From Pelodictyon luteolum (GTDB lineage: Bacteria; Bacteroidota; Chlorobiia; Chlorobiales; Chlorobiaceae), in contig NZ_LVWG01000034.1 of assembly GCF_001622165.1 (NCBI RefSeq), positions 45,638-109,637 of the forward strand: DNA of 64,000 nucleotides, given 5' to 3'. The translations under genes and the position numbers were made by a program. The notes under the pieces were generated by a model. That model saw only the letters and a program-made list of their open reading frames with translations, was not told the origin of the DNA and searched no databases. Each line of letters starts with the position of its first letter. Positions within the stretch are counted from its first letter, which is position 1. This document shows positions 17,300 to 27,669 of the stretch, piece after piece.

Positions 17300-19657
17300 T
17301 TGAAGAACAGGATCTTTTTATTACTTGCCGTTACCTTCGGCTACACTTTTCTTGCTATCGCCATGTATTGGCCGGTGGCACTGTTTTCCTATGTCCCTGC
17401 GGTCCCCGACAGCCTGGTGCCTGGCGCCACTGCCCTTGCGCTCAGTAAACTGCAGGAGGCTACGGGCCAGTATCCGCTCTGGCAACCGTGGGTTTTTTCC
17501 GGGATGCCGACGGTCGGTGCATTCAGCTATCTCAGCGGTCTTTATTTCCCCAATGTGCTGTTATCTCTTTTCAGTCTGGAGGGTATGCAGCTGCAGCTTC
17601 TCCATCTTGTTTTTGCTGCGCTCGGAACATTCGTGTTTCTCCGGAGGGCGGGTCTGGAGTCGCCGGCGGCGTTTTTCGGCGGCTCGGCGTTCATGCTGAA
17701 TCCTTATTTTTCGGCCATGCTGGTCCATGGCCACGGCAGCCAGCTGATGACGGCGGCATACATGCCCTGGCTACTCTGGGCGCTCATGCGGGTGGTGCAG
17801 CATTCGAAACTTGAGGATGCGGGTATTCTTGCCCTTATCGCGGGCTTCCAGCTCCAGCGCGCCCATGTCCAGATAGCCTGGTATTCCTGGCTGCTCCTTG
17901 CCATCCTCGCTCTTTTCCTGTTTGTGAGCATGAAGGCTCAGTTCCGGGAGAAGTTCCGTCTTTTCGGGCTCGTTTCCCTCGGGCTTGCCTGTGGTGTGGC
18001 CATGTCTGCGGCAATCTACCTGCCGGCATCAGCCTATGCACCATTCTCGGTTCGGGGCATGGCCGGTGGAGGAGGGGGTTCGGCAATGGAGTATGCCACA
18101 CTCTGGTCGATGCACCCCATAGAGCTGTTGACCTTTATCGTTCCCGGCATGTTCGGGTTCGGGGGGATCACCTACTGGGGCTTCATGCCCTTCACCGACT
18201 TCCCGAATTATGCGGGCATTCTTGTCCTGCTTTTTGCATTCGTCGGTGCGTATGCCGGCAGGAGGGAGCCTGTGGTTCGCTTTTTTATCACCGCTGCACT
18301 CCTCTCCCTCTTCCTCTCTTTCGGCCGGTTCTTTTCCCCGGTGTTCGAGCTTTTCTATTATGTAGCGCCGCTCTTCAGCCGGTTCAGGGTTCCGTCCATG
18401 GCTCTTCTCATGCTCTATCTTTCGCTGGCGGGTCTGGCCGCTTCGGGTCTGGGGGCACTTTTAAGGTCTCGCCCTGAACGCCTCCACAGGCCCCTGCGCT
18501 ATGCATCCCTTGCATTTGCCGCAATGCTTCTTATTGCACTCGCTGCCGGCAGCGCGCTCGAGGGATGGCTTCGTTCGATGTTTCCTGTTCCCGCTGTCTC
18601 GAACTTTGATTTCGCATTGCTGGTCAATCGGGCCCGTATCCAGGGGGTCGAGAACGGTGCTCTTCTCCTCGCCCTCATTGTCGGTGCCGGGCTTCTGCTT
18701 CTCTGGCTGGGCCTGAAGCGTTTCATCCCGTTCAGGACCGCATTGCTGCTTCTTGGCGCTCTTGCGCTTGGCGATCTCCTTTGGTGCAGCGTGCAGGTTG
18801 TGTATCCTTCGCCATCCTCGTTCCGCCCTGCATCTCTCGTTCCGCAGGATGCCGTTCGTCCGGCGTTCGCTCCCGATGAAGTCACACTCTGGCTTTCACG
18901 CCAACAGGGTCCTTTCCGCATCTATCCCGCTGGCAGCCTTTTCGGGGAAAACAAGTTTGCGGTGTTCGGTATCGAGTCGGTCGGGGGTTACCACCCGGCA
19001 AAGTTCAGCCGGTATGAGGAACTGCTTGCAAAAACAGGCAATCTTGCGAGTCCTGAAGTCCTGAGAATGCTCAATGTCCGTTTTGTCCTCAGTCTGCAGC
19101 CGGTCCTCCATCCTCTGCTCGAGCCGGCAATGGAGGGGGAACTTCGGCTTGCATCCGGTCCGGTCAGAGTCCATGTTTACCGCCTTCAGGGCTCCCTTCC
19201 GAGGGCTTGGGGCGCATTGCGGGCTGAAAGTGCGGACGGCCTTGATTCGGTTATCGCCGGGCTTGAGTCTCCAGCCATCACTCCGGGTACGGTGTTTGTG
19301 AGCCCTTCGTCCCCCATCGCCGGACGCACATTCGCACCTGCCGAGGTGAAAATCCTCGACCGCACTGCCGAGTCCGCCCTCATCGAGGTGTCGGCTGAAG
19401 GGGAAGCGCTCCTTGTCTTAAGTGAAATAAACTATCCGCTTCGCTGGAAGGCGGAGGTTGATGGAAAGCCTGTTGAGATCGAGACCCTCAACGGACTGCT
19501 TCGCGGAGTCGTGCTTCAAGGCGGCACCAGCATGGTCAGGTTCCATTACGACCGTACAGGGTTCGATACGGCCCGGAATGTGTCTTACGCTGCATTCGGA
19601 CTCGCTTTCCTCATGGCGCTCTCCGGCGTGCCATCCCGGTTCGCGAGGAGGTCGTAA
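17300..19657 (+). CDS. YfhO-like large membrane protein
   Basis: From the TTG at 17300 the product is about 785 residues. It has a dozen or so membrane helices over the first two thirds and a soluble beta-rich C-terminal region (about 560-760), as in YfhO-type GT-C-like proteins linked to glycan modification in other bacteria. Conserved-looking features are the early loop after the first helix (AVPDSLVPGATALALSK) and WQPWVFSGMPTVGAF. The frame is open upstream into the flippase gene, but that part has no family character. The TTG lacks a well-spaced ribosome site, so the start is uncertain. It could act as a glycosyltransferase or a polymerase-like protein for this cluster. Confidence 0.78.
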   Translation: MKNRIFLLLAVTFGYTFLAIAMYWPVALFSYVPAVPDSLVPGATALALSKLQEATGQYPLWQPWVFSGMPTVGAFSYLSGLYFPNVLLSLFSLEGMQLQLLHLVFAALGTFVFLRRAGLESPAAFFGGSAFMLNPYFSAMLVHGHGSQLMTAAYMPWLLWALMRVVQHSKLEDAGILALIAGFQLQRAHVQIAWYSWLLLAILALFLFVSMKAQFREKFRLFGLVSLGLACGVAMSAAIYLPASAYAPFSVRGMAGGGGGSAMEYATLWSMHPIELLTFIVPGMFGFGGITYWGFMPFTDFPNYAGILVLLFAFVGAYAGRREPVVRFFITAALLSLFLSFGRFFSPVFELFYYVAPLFSRFRVPSMALLMLYLSLAGLAASGLGALLRSRPERLHRPLRYASLAFAAMLLIALAAGSALEGWLRSMFPVPAVSNFDFALLVNRARIQGVENGALLLALIVGAGLLLLWLGLKRFIPFRTALLLLGALALGDLLWCSVQVVYPSPSSFRPASLVPQDAVRPAFAPDEVTLWLSRQQGPFRIYPAGSLFGENKFAVFGIESVGGYHPAKFSRYEELLAKTGNLASPEVLRMLNVRFVLSLQPVLHPLLEPAMEGELRLASGPVRVHVYRLQGSLPRAWGALRAESADGLDSVIAGLESPAITPGTVFVSPSSPIAGRTFAPAEVKILDRTAESALIEVSAEGEALLVLSEINYPLRWKAEVDGKPVEIETLNGLLRGVVLQGGTSMVRFHYDRTGFDTARNVSYAAFGLAFLMALSGVPSRFARRS

Positions 19658-19747
19658 TGGACGATGTGGTATATTGAAGGAAATGTTACTCTGTAACAGG
19701 CGCCTCTGGATCCATGCCGAAAGGGTGCCGCCAACGATGAGAGAGAC

Positions 19748-21034
19748 GTGAAAAAGATCCTGTTCCTTGCTGCCAACTACCCCCCGTACATGACCGACGG
19801 CGCTTCGCGGGCTTTCCGGATGGCATCGCGCCTTCCCGGCTACGGGTGGGAGCCCGTGGTAGTCGCCCCTCCACTGTTCAACAGGACAGGTGGAGAAACT
19901 GCCAGGCCGGAGCCCCTGAAGGAGCCGGATCCCATTCGTGTCTACAGGTCGGGTGAGGCTGTCGCGCTCGGCGATGTTGATGAATGCACGCTCGCAGCGT
20001 TTGCCCGTGGAGAGCGGATTGTGCAGGGCGGTCTTCTCTCGGGGATGCTTCCCTCGATCTTCCGGGAAGTCCACCCATGTGCGGTATGGGAAAAACAGGC
20101 TGAGGTAGTTGCCCAAAAGGTGATGAAGGAGCATCCTGACATCGAGGCCATCTACGCACAGGGACCGCCCTCGGCTCCAATCCGTCTGGGCATGGAGCTT
20201 TCACTCCGTCACGGCGTGCCGGTCATGTTTGATCTCACAGCACCCCTCGACGCGCCCCGCCCCTGGTCTCCTCTTGGTGACCTGCGCTCTGATGAACTGT
20301 TTAAGCTCGAGCAGAAAGTGCTCTGCTCCGGGTACGGTGTCATCACACCGACCCGGGCACTGAAAGAGCATTTCCTGAAGAGGCATTTCGGGAAGGTCGC
20401 ACATGATGACATCACCATCATTACCGACTGCGGCCCCGTTGTCCCGACCGCAGCCCCACCATCTATTTCTGCCCACGGGCGACCGCTTTTCATCATCGAG
20501 AGGGCCGATGAAAAAGGGGCGAAGGTTTTTTTTCAGGCGCTCGCGACCGTCATGAGGGAGTGTCCCGGCGGCTCGGCATTCAGTGGCAGTACGATTGTGG
20601 ATGCATCCGGTGGAATGGTGCCGAAGCTGCTCCGCAAGGTTGGCCTCGAGGGTGATCTTGCGCTCTGCTGCACGTTTTCGGAAGACCAGGAGCTCGAACT
20701 CTGCCGCAGTGCATCAACGGTCGGGGTTGTGAGCGGAAGCTATGAAGAGAACGAGCTCTGGCTGCCGGATCGACTCATTGACGCAGCACTTATCGGGAGG
20801 CCGGTTTTTGCTGTCGCTCCGGCGGGAGTCGCCACCCGTTTTACTGAAAACGCTGGAGGGTTCCAGGCTTCTCCAGACAACCCTGTGGCCCTTAGGGACA
20901 TGCTCTGCAGTCTTTCATGCGCTGTTGACGGCGGTGTTCCGCCAGCCCCTTCTGTCGAACTGATTGCCCGCCACTCCGAGAGTGAGGTGCTCTCCGAGAT
21001 GGTGAAGGCAATTGCCCTTTTGCTGCCACTTTGA
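19748..21034 (+). CDS. glycosyltransferase-like protein, probable GT4 fold
   Basis: The 428-residue protein begins KKILFLAANYPPYMTDGASRA (in part), the typical N-terminal strand and glycine loop of GT4 enzymes. It continues with a GT-B-like alternation including HPDIEAIYAQGPPSAP. The donor-side half is weak: EDQELELCRSASTVGVV and RLIDAALIGRPVFAVAPAG sit where the usual C-terminal motifs would be, and the ExxxxxE signature is not obvious. The start is GTG at 19748. It is the last gene of the polysaccharide cluster, 90 bases after the YfhO-like gene. Confidence 0.7.
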   Translation: MKKILFLAANYPPYMTDGASRAFRMASRLPGYGWEPVVVAPPLFNRTGGETARPEPLKEPDPIRVYRSGEAVALGDVDECTLAAFARGERIVQGGLLSGMLPSIFREVHPCAVWEKQAEVVAQKVMKEHPDIEAIYAQGPPSAPIRLGMELSLRHGVPVMFDLTAPLDAPRPWSPLGDLRSDELFKLEQKVLCSGYGVITPTRALKEHFLKRHFGKVAHDDITIITDCGPVVPTAAPPSISAHGRPLFIIERADEKGAKVFFQALATVMRECPGGSAFSGSTIVDASGGMVPKLLRKVGLEGDLALCCTFSEDQELELCRSASTVGVVSGSYEENELWLPDRLIDAALIGRPVFAVAPAGVATRFTENAGGFQASPDNPVALRDMLCSLSCAVDGGVPPAPSVELIARHSESEVLSEMVKAIALLLPL

Positions 21035-21181
21035 GTAGTGAACTTTCGAGGATTCCGCAAGAATGTTCAGTTTTCCTGTCATATCCCGGATGGCATACCC
21101 TCCGAGCCTGTTTCGTTTAAATCCTTTGGAAGCCCAGTGGGATAGCGTCTTGGGTGGATTTGAGAAATCGTTAGGGTAAAT

Positions 21182-21200
21182 ATTTTTCATCATGAAAAAT
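21182..21200. repeat. 19-base palindrome ahead of the str operon
   Basis: ATTTTTCAT and ATGAAAAAT are perfect inverted arms of nine bases around a single central C. The site lies about 35 bases upstream of the TTACATT element. It has the form of a dimeric regulator operator or UP-like element. It lacks a T tract placed for termination. Confidence 0.6.
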
Positions 21201-21212
21201 GATGTTTTCCGT

Positions 21213-21240
21213 TTTGTTTTTTTTGTAATTCGCTTACATT
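21213..21240 (+). promoter_or_regulatory. candidate promoter of the str operon
   Basis: TACATT (21235-21240) is preceded 16 bases upstream by TTTGTT (21213-21218) within a T-rich run. The -35 match is weak. Location between a palindrome and rpsL makes this the likeliest main promoter for rpsL-rpsG-fusA-tuf. Confidence 0.4.
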
Positions 21241-21312
21241 GGTGGTCCTTATGGATTTTTATGCCAGGCAACAGTATCATTAGCGGTTTTTAAATAGAAA
21301 GAGAGTCATAGT

Positions 21313-21702
21313 ATGCCGACGATTCAGCAGCTCATCAGGCGCGGAAGAAGTGTGAAAGCGTCAAAAACAGCCTCACCGGCGCTTGAGAAATGCCCGCAGA
21401 AGCGGGGAGTGTGCACCCGCGTGTACACGACGACGCCGAAAAAGCCTAACTCGGCGCTTCGCAAGGTTGCCCGTGTAAGGCTCTCGAATAAAATTGAAGT
21501 TACAGCCTATATCCCCGGCGAGGGTCATAACCTTCAGGAGCATTCCATTGTCCTGATCCGCGGTGGCAGGGTGAAGGATCTTCCTGGTGTCCGCTATCAT
21601 ATCGTTCGCGGTACCCTTGACACCTCGGGTGTCTCGGACAGGAAGCAGAGCCGTTCGAAGTATGGTGCCAAGCAGCCGAAAGCTGGCGCAGCGAAGAAGT
21701 AA
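21313..21702 (+). CDS. rpsL: 30S ribosomal protein S12
   Basis: S12 lies at the decoding centre. The 129 residues show [11 protein letters not shown], the KKPNSALRK segment with the lysine tied to streptomycin response (wild-type Lys) and the later [10 protein letters not shown] loop. Length is typical. It is the first gene of the str operon; AAAGAGAG precedes the ATG. rpsG follows after 34 bases. Confidence 0.98.
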   Translation: MPTIQQLIRRGRSVKASKTASPALEKCPQKRGVCTRVYTTTPKKPNSALRKVARVRLSNKIEVTAYIPGEGHNLQEHSIVLIRGGRVKDLPGVRYHIVRGTLDTSGVSDRKQSRSKYGAKQPKAGAAKK

Positions 21703-21736
21703 GGGATACAATCGAATCTAAATCCAGTTAGGAATC

Positions 21737-22204
21737 ATGTCGAAAAAAGGTGGCTATAAAGGTGTACAGGTTGATCACCGTTACAATGACGAGAGTGTCG
21801 CGCGTTTCATTAATGCGGTGATGCTTGACGGTAAGAAGGATGTTGCGACCAAGATTGTTTATGATGCGTTCGCAATCATCGGCGAGAAGATGGTTGACGA
21901 GAGTCCGCTTGAGGTCTACCGCCGTGCGATGTCCAATATCGCTCCTGTCGTCGAGGTTCGCAGCAAGCGGGTCGGCGGCGCGACATACCAGATCCCGATG
22001 GAAGTCAAGCCTTCACGCAGGGGAGCCCTCGCGTTCCGCTGGTTGAAGCAGTATGCTACCAAGCGCGGCGGCCGCTCGATGGCCGAGAAGCTTGCAGCAG
22101 AGCTCATGGACGCTGCTTCCGAGCAGGGTGCATCGGTTAAGAAGCGTGACGAGGTCCACCGTATGGCCGACGCCAACAAGGCATTTGCGCATTTCAGGTT
22201 CTGA
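21737..22204 (+). CDS. rpsG: 30S ribosomal protein S7
   Basis: S7 nucleates assembly of the 30S head and contacts the E site. The 155 residues include FINAVMLDGKK, the VEVRSKRVGGATYQIP beta-arm region and ALAFRWL. Length matches bacterial S7. It lies between rpsL and fusA (42-base gap) in standard str order. Confidence 0.98.
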   Translation: MSKKGGYKGVQVDHRYNDESVARFINAVMLDGKKDVATKIVYDAFAIIGEKMVDESPLEVYRRAMSNIAPVVEVRSKRVGGATYQIPMEVKPSRRGALAFRWLKQYATKRGGRSMAEKLAAELMDAASEQGASVKKRDEVHRMADANKAFAHFRF

Positions 22205-22246
22205 GGATAGTTCTTACGACAGGTATCAATAGACTAAATTTTTGTT

Positions 22247-24361
22247 ATGACCAGGCAGGTTGCATTAGATAAGGTTCGCAATATCGGCATCATGGCTCAC
22301 ATCGATGCCGGCAAGACTACGACCACCGAGCGTATCCTGTATTATACAGGGCGTCTGCATCGTATGGGTGAGGTGCATGACGGCGGAGCGACGATGGACT
22401 GGATGGATCAGGAGAAGGAGCGTGGCATCACCATCACTTCGGCTGCCACAACCTGTTTCTGGTCACCTAAGTTTGGTAACTACGAGGGCGAGAAGCACCG
22501 CATCAATATCATTGATACTCCGGGCCATGTGGATTTCACTGTTGAGGTCGAGCGTTCGCTTCGAGTTCTTGACGGCGCGGTTGCGCTGTTCTGCGCTGTC
22601 GGCGGTGTCGAGCCCCAGTCGGAGACGGTCTGGCGTCAGGCAAACAAGTACGGAGTGCCGAGAATTGCCTATGTCAACAAGATGGATCGCACCGGCGCCG
22701 ACTTCTTTGATACCGTAAAATCCATCAAGGAGCGTCTCAGCGCCAACCCTGTGCCGATCCAGATCCCGATTGGTGAAGGCGAGATCTTTGCCGGATTCGT
22801 CGATCTTATCCGTATGAAGGGCATCATCTACGATAAAGAAGATGGCAGCACCTATGAAGAGGTTGCGATTCCTCATGACCTCGAGAACGAAGCCCGCACT
22901 TGGCGCATCAATATGCTTGAGGCTGTGTCCGAGGTTGATGAGAGCCTGCTTGAAAAATATCTGAACGGCGAAGACATCACCGAAACGGAAATCCGCAAGG
23001 TGCTCCGCCAGGCGACCCTCAACGTCTCCATTATTCCTGTCCTCTGCGGCTCGTCCTTCAAGAACAAGGGTGTGCAGTTCATGCTTGATGCCGTGGTCGA
23101 CTACCTTGCGTCTCCGCTTGATGATGGCGAGGTCGAAGGGCACCATCCGCGTACCGAAGAGCCGGTTGTGCGTCACCCTAGTGACGAAGAGCCGTTTGCC
23201 GGTCTTGCCTTCAAGATCGCAACTGACCCGTTCGTCGGCAAGTTGACATTCTTCCGAGTCTATTCCGGCACCCTGAAGGCAGGAAGCTATGTCCTGAACT
23301 CAATTACAGGAAAGAAAGAGCGCATTGGCCGCGTGCTGCAGATGCACTCCAACAAGCGTGAGGATATCGATTGTGTATACGCAGGCGACATCGCCGCGGC
23401 TGTAGGCCTTAAAGAGGTCCGCACCGGTGACACGCTCTGCGATGAAAATAACCCGGTCGTCCTTGAAAAGATGGTTTTCCCCGAGCCGGTGATCCAGATT
23501 GCCATCGAGCCGAAGACAAAGGCCGACTCTGACAAGCTTGGCATGTCGCTCGCAAAACTTGCCGAGGAGGATCCCACCTTCCGCGTCAAGACCGATGATG
23601 AAACTGGTCAGACGCTGATTGCAGGTATGGGTGAACTCCACCTCGAGATTCTGGTCGACAGGCTGAAGCGTGAATTTAAGGTTGAGGCCAATGTCGGACA
23701 GCCGCAGGTCGCCTACCGCGAGACTATCCGAGCCAAGGTGGACTTTGAGGGAAAATTCGTTCGCCAGTCGGGTGGTAAGGGTCAGTTCGGTCTTGTCAAC
23801 CTTACTGTAGAGCCGCTTGAAGAGGGTAAGGGATATGAATTTGTCGATGCCGTCAAGGGCGGCGTGATTCCCCGCGAGTACATCCCTGCGGTAAACGCCG
23901 GTATCCAGCAGGCGATGAAAGACGGTGTCGTTGCCGGCTATCCGATGCAGGATATCAAGGTTACCCTGTACGATGGAAAGTATCACGATGTCGACTCATC
24001 GGAAATGGCCTTCAAAATCGCCGGTTCGATCGGTTTCAAGGGCGGTGCAAGGAAAGCTTCACCAGTCCTGCTTGAGCCGATCATGAAGGTAGAGGTCATT
24101 ACCCCTGAAGAGTATCTTGGTGACGTGATGGGTGATCTTTCAAGCCGTCGCGGCCATATCGAGGGCATGGGTCAGAGGGCCGGTGCGCAGTTTGTCCATG
24201 CTAAGGTTCCGCTTTCTGCGATGTTCGGTTACTCGACCGACCTGCGTTCGATGACCCAGGGTCGGGCCAACTACTCGATGGAGTTCGAGAGCTACCGTGA
24301 GGTGCCGAAGAACATCGCCGATGCGCTGCAGGAGAAGAAGGTTACCAAGGATGAGTATTAA
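22247..24361 (+). CDS. fusA: elongation factor G
   Basis: EF-G is the GTPase that drives ribosomal translocation. The 704 residues show [19 protein letters not shown] (P-loop), [11 protein letters not shown] (switch I), DTPGHVDFT (G3) and [10 protein letters not shown] (G4), then domains II-V ending in the [11 protein letters not shown] region. Length and motif spacing are normal for EF-G1. It sits third in the str operon and tuf follows after 61 bases. Confidence 0.98.
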   Translation: MTRQVALDKVRNIGIMAHIDAGKTTTTERILYYTGRLHRMGEVHDGGATMDWMDQEKERGITITSAATTCFWSPKFGNYEGEKHRINIIDTPGHVDFTVEVERSLRVLDGAVALFCAVGGVEPQSETVWRQANKYGVPRIAYVNKMDRTGADFFDTVKSIKERLSANPVPIQIPIGEGEIFAGFVDLIRMKGIIYDKEDGSTYEEVAIPHDLENEARTWRINMLEAVSEVDESLLEKYLNGEDITETEIRKVLRQATLNVSIIPVLCGSSFKNKGVQFMLDAVVDYLASPLDDGEVEGHHPRTEEPVVRHPSDEEPFAGLAFKIATDPFVGKLTFFRVYSGTLKAGSYVLNSITGKKERIGRVLQMHSNKREDIDCVYAGDIAAAVGLKEVRTGDTLCDENNPVVLEKMVFPEPVIQIAIEPKTKADSDKLGMSLAKLAEEDPTFRVKTDDETGQTLIAGMGELHLEILVDRLKREFKVEANVGQPQVAYRETIRAKVDFEGKFVRQSGGKGQFGLVNLTVEPLEEGKGYEFVDAVKGGVIPREYIPAVNAGIQQAMKDGVVAGYPMQDIKVTLYDGKYHDVDSSEMAFKIAGSIGFKGGARKASPVLLEPIMKVEVITPEEYLGDVMGDLSSRRGHIEGMGQRAGAQFVHAKVPLSAMFGYSTDLRSMTQGRANYSMEFESYREVPKNIADALQEKKVTKDEY

Positions 24362-24422
24362 TTGACGGCAATCAGTATTTAATCATTACAACCAACAAAC
24401 AGACACAGACCGGAGATACGTT

Positions 24423-25604
24423 ATGGCAAAAGAGTCCTACAAGAGGGATAAACCCCATGTCAATATCGGTACCATTGGCCACGTTGACCATGGCAAGACC
24501 ACGCTGACGGCAGCAATCACCTTAGTTCTCTCAAAGAAAGGCTTTGCAGAGTCGCGCGCATTCGGCGATATCGACAAGGCTCCTGAAGAGCGCGAGCGCG
24601 GTATCACCATTTCCACCGCCCACGTCGAGTACCAGACCGAGAAGCGCCACTATGCGCACATCGACTGCCCCGGCCACGCTGACTACATCAAGAACATGAT
24701 CACCGGTGCTGCCCAGATGGACGGCGCTATCCTCGTGGTTGCCGGTACCGACGGCCCGATGCCTCAGACCCGTGAGCACATCCTGCTTGCCCGTCAGGTG
24801 AACGTGCCTGCACTTGTTGTGTTCCTCAACAAGGTCGATATCGCAGATCCAGAGCTCCTCGAGCTCGTCGAGATGGAGCTTCGTGAGCTCCTGACCGAGT
24901 ACGGCTTCCCGGGTGACGACATCCCGATCATCAAGGGTTCAGCTTTGAAGGCACTTGATGGAGACCCGGAAGGTGAGAAGGCCATCCTTGAGCTCATGGA
25001 TGCTGTCGACAACTACATTCCCGAGCCTGTTCGCGACGTCGACAAGCCGTTCCTGATGCCTGTTGAAGATGTGTTCTCCATCTCCGGCCGTGGTACCGTC
25101 GGTACCGGCAGGATTGAGCGCGGCCGCATCAAGATCAACGAAGAGGTCGAAATCGTCGGCATCAGAGATACCCGCAAGTCGGTTGTCACTGGTATCGAGA
25201 TGTTCCAGAAGCTGCTTGACGAAGGTCAGGCTGGCGACAACGCAGGTCTTCTGCTCCGCGGCGTTGATAAGACTGAACTCGAGCGCGGTATGGTCATTGC
25301 CAAGCCCGGCACCATCAAGCCGCACACCAAGTTCAAGGCTGAGGTCTACATCCTGAAAAAAGAGGAAGGCGGCCGTCACACCCCGTTCTTCACCAACTAC
25401 CGCCCGCAGTTCTACTTCCGTACCACAGATGTTACCGGTGCGGTTACCCTTCCTGAGGGTGTTGAGATGGTTATGCCCGGCGACAACCTCTCCGTTGATG
25501 TCGAGCTCATCGCTCCTATCGCCATGGACGAAGGCCTCCGCTTCGCAATCCGCGAAGGCGGCCGTACGGTCGGCGCAGGTTCGGTAACCAAGATCAGCGA
25601 ATAA
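24423..25604 (+). CDS. tuf: elongation factor Tu
   Basis: EF-Tu brings aminoacyl-tRNA to the ribosome. The 393 residues carry [43 protein letters not shown] and the C-terminal barrels ending [14 protein letters not shown]. It is the only tuf copy in the window and the last gene before a strong terminator (25625-25657). Whether a second copy exists elsewhere cannot be seen. Confidence 0.98.
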   Translation: MAKESYKRDKPHVNIGTIGHVDHGKTTLTAAITLVLSKKGFAESRAFGDIDKAPEERERGITISTAHVEYQTEKRHYAHIDCPGHADYIKNMITGAAQMDGAILVVAGTDGPMPQTREHILLARQVNVPALVVFLNKVDIADPELLELVEMELRELLTEYGFPGDDIPIIKGSALKALDGDPEGEKAILELMDAVDNYIPEPVRDVDKPFLMPVEDVFSISGRGTVGTGRIERGRIKINEEVEIVGIRDTRKSVVTGIEMFQKLLDEGQAGDNAGLLLRGVDKTELERGMVIAKPGTIKPHTKFKAEVYILKKEEGGRHTPFFTNYRPQFYFRTTDVTGAVTLPEGVEMVMPGDNLSVDVELIAPIAMDEGLRFAIREGGRTVGAGSVTKISE

Positions 25605-25624
25605 GGCAGTTTGTATGGCGTCCC

Positions 25625-25657
25625 GGGGCGGGATGAAAATAATCCCGCCCCTTTTTT
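25625..25657 (+). terminator. Rho-independent terminator after tuf
   Basis: GGGGCGGGAT (25625-25634) pairs perfectly with ATCCCGCCCC (25642-25651) around a seven-base loop, followed directly by TTTTTT. It splits str from S10. Only 27 bases remain before rpsJ, with no convincing promoter in them, so the S10 genes probably rely on readthrough. Confidence 0.9.
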
Positions 25658-25684
25658 ATTGATAACACGAAACAGGGTTGACAA

Positions 25685-25996
25685 GTGGCTGTACAGCAAA
25701 AGATAAGGATAAAGCTCAAGTCCTACGACCATAGCCTGGTTGACAAGTGGGCTTTAAGGATTATTGATGTGGTCAAACAGACTGATGCCATCATCTTTGG
25801 TCCCATACCGCTGCCGACGAAATCGCATGTGTATACCGTGAACCGGTCTCCCCATGTCGACAAAAAGTCCCGGGAGCAGTTCTCGTTCGCATCCCACAAG
25901 AGGCTGATCGAGATCATCAACCCGACTTCAAGAACCATTGATATGCTTATGAAGCTTGAGCTTCCGAGCGGTGTAGATGTAGAAATCAAGTCTTAA
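25685..25996 (+). CDS. rpsJ: 30S ribosomal protein S10
   Basis: S10 is a 30S head protein that also serves in NusB antitermination. The 103 residues include [32 protein letters not shown] (in part) and the C-terminal [10 protein letters not shown]. The start is GTG at 25685. It is the first gene of the S10 block, just after the tuf terminator. Confidence 0.98.
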   Translation: MAVQQKIRIKLKSYDHSLVDKWALRIIDVVKQTDAIIFGPIPLPTKSHVYTVNRSPHVDKKSREQFSFASHKRLIEIINPTSRTIDMLMKLELPSGVDVEIKS

Positions 25997-26017
25997 AGAA
26001 TTAGAAAAGCTATTGAT

Positions 26018-26647
26018 ATGGGTGCGATTCTTGGAAAGAAAATCGGCATGACCCGTTTATATAATGATAAACGCGAAGCTGTGCCCTGCACAATCATCCA
26101 GGCAGGCCCGTGCTTCGTGACTCAGGTCAAGAATGCGGAGAAGGATGGCTACGATGCGGTTCAGATTGGTATCGGAGAGAGGAAAGAGCACAAAGTGACT
26201 AAGCCGATGCTCGGCCATTACAAGAAAGCGGGCGTTACTCCCGGTTACATGATGGCAGAGTTTGATGCATCCATGTTCGATGTCGAACTTGCCGCAGGCA
26301 GCCCCGTCAGTGTCGAGTCCTTCAAGGAGGGCGAGATCGTCAACGTTCTCGGCGTCTCGAAGGGTAAGGGATTCGCCGGTGTCGTCAAGCGCCATAACTT
26401 TGGCGGTGGATCACGGACACACGGTCAGTCCGACAGGCTTCGCGCCCCGGGTTCGGTCGGTGGATCAAGCGATCCCTCGCGCACCTTCAAGGGTACCAGG
26501 ATGGGTGGCCGTATGGGCAGCGACAACGTTACCGTAAGGAACCTCCAGGTCGTGAAGATCATGGCAGAGTCGAACCTGATCATGGTGAAGGGCTCCGTCC
26601 CCGGACCGAAAAACTCCTATGTCAAGATTGTATCTATAAAAAAGTAA
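26018..26647 (+). CDS. rplC: 50S ribosomal protein L3
   Basis: L3 helps start 50S assembly and reaches the peptidyl-transferase centre. The 209 residues include [10 protein letters not shown], the [16 protein letters not shown] loop with the Gln/Asn-methylated extension region near 130, and the [14 protein letters not shown] end. Length is normal. It follows rpsJ by 21 bases. Confidence 0.98.
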
Positions 26648-26666
26648 ATGCTGAGAGCGCGAAGCT

Positions 26667-27293
26667 ATGGAACTTAAAGTCTTAAATACTGCCGGTGCTG
26701 AAACCGGGGAAGTGGTTACGCTCCGTGACGATATATTCGGCGCTGAAGTATCCGAGCATGCGATCTGGCTCGACGTAAAGTCGATCCTCGCAAACAAAAG
26801 GCAGGGGACGCACAAAGCGAAGACCCGTGCGGAAGTGCGGGGCGGCGGACGCAAGCCCTATCGTCAGAAGGGAACCGGCAACGCCCGTCAGGGATCCACC
26901 CGTTCTCCTCTTATGGTCGGCGGCGGCACTATTTTCGGCCCCACCCCCCATGGCTACGACCAGAAGGTCAACCGCAAAGTCAAGCAGCTTGCACGCCGTT
27001 CAGCTTTCAGTGCCAAAGCGCTGGAAGGCAGGATTCTCGTAGTCGAGGACTTCGCTCTTGCCGAAATCAAGACGAAGCCGGTTGCAGACATGCTGAAGAA
27101 CCTCGGGCTCGATGCAAAGAAGACCCTGATGCTGACCCCGGACTACAACATGGTCATTGCCCGTTCTGGCCGCAACATCGAGGCCCTCAACATCATGACT
27201 GCAGAGAAGGCTTCGACCTACGACATTCTCAACAGCCATACCGTGCTGTTCCAGAAGACTGCATTGAAGAAATTAGAAGAGACTTTAGGGTAA
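26667..27293 (+). CDS. rplD: 50S ribosomal protein L4
   Basis: L4 lines the exit tunnel and in some bacteria represses its own S10 operon. The 208 residues carry the tunnel-loop pattern [33 protein letters not shown] (in part, about 48-78) and a Rossmann-like second half. Length is normal. I see no obvious L4-type leader structure ahead of rpsJ. Confidence 0.97.
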   Translation: MELKVLNTAGAETGEVVTLRDDIFGAEVSEHAIWLDVKSILANKRQGTHKAKTRAEVRGGGRKPYRQKGTGNARQGSTRSPLMVGGGTIFGPTPHGYDQKVNRKVKQLARRSAFSAKALEGRILVVEDFALAEIKTKPVADMLKNLGLDAKKTLMLTPDYNMVIARSGRNIEALNIMTAEKASTYDILNSHTVLFQKTALKKLEETLG

Positions 27294-27324
27294 CCGCTGT
27301 TTCCAGCAAAAAGGAGTGAAGAGA

Positions 27325-27636
27325 ATGAAAAACCCGTTGTTGCGCCCCTGGTTGACCGAGAAAAGCACCGGGCTCACCGAGCAGAAAGGGCAGTATGTGT
27401 TCCAGGTCAAGCTGGATGCCGATAAAATTGATATCAGGATGGCCGTAGAGGAGAAGTTCGGTGTGGAGGTCAAAAGCGTCCGCACAGTCAACTGCCTCGG
27501 AAAATCCCGTCGCCAGTATACCCGCAAGGGCCTGATTGCCGGCAAGAAAAACGACTGGAAGAAGGCGATTGTAACCCTTCGTGAGGGTCAGTCGATTGAT
27601 TATTACTCCGGAGCGGCTCCGAAGGGCGAAGGATAG
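27325..27636 (+). CDS. rplW: 50S ribosomal protein L23
   Basis: L23 sits at the tunnel exit and docks trigger factor and SRP. I start at the ATG at 27325 because AAGGAG at 27311-27316 is spaced eight bases before it; an in-frame GTG at 27316 overlaps that ribosome site and is rejected. The 103-residue product has [10 protein letters not shown], the [20 protein letters not shown] core and the RQYTRKG loop. Confidence 0.96.
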   Translation: MKNPLLRPWLTEKSTGLTEQKGQYVFQVKLDADKIDIRMAVEEKFGVEVKSVRTVNCLGKSRRQYTRKGLIAGKKNDWKKAIVTLREGQSIDYYSGAAPKGEG

Positions 27637-27669
27637 AATTTACTTTTAAAGGATAGATCATAATTCACA

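Larger units (their letters stand above)
21035..21312 (+). other. intergenic control region of the str operon
   Basis: This 278-base gap separates the polysaccharide cluster from rpsL. It contains a 19-base palindrome (21182-21200), an A/T-rich tract and a TTACATT (21234-21240) about 72 bases before the rpsL ATG, so a leader of about 65 bases is possible. No open frame of note and no clear terminator for the upstream gene are visible. Confidence 0.6.

Noticed and set aside
25677..25682. TTGACA as a -35 box for rpsJ
   Set aside because: It lies immediately before the rpsJ GTG, so any -10 would fall inside the gene; probably chance.
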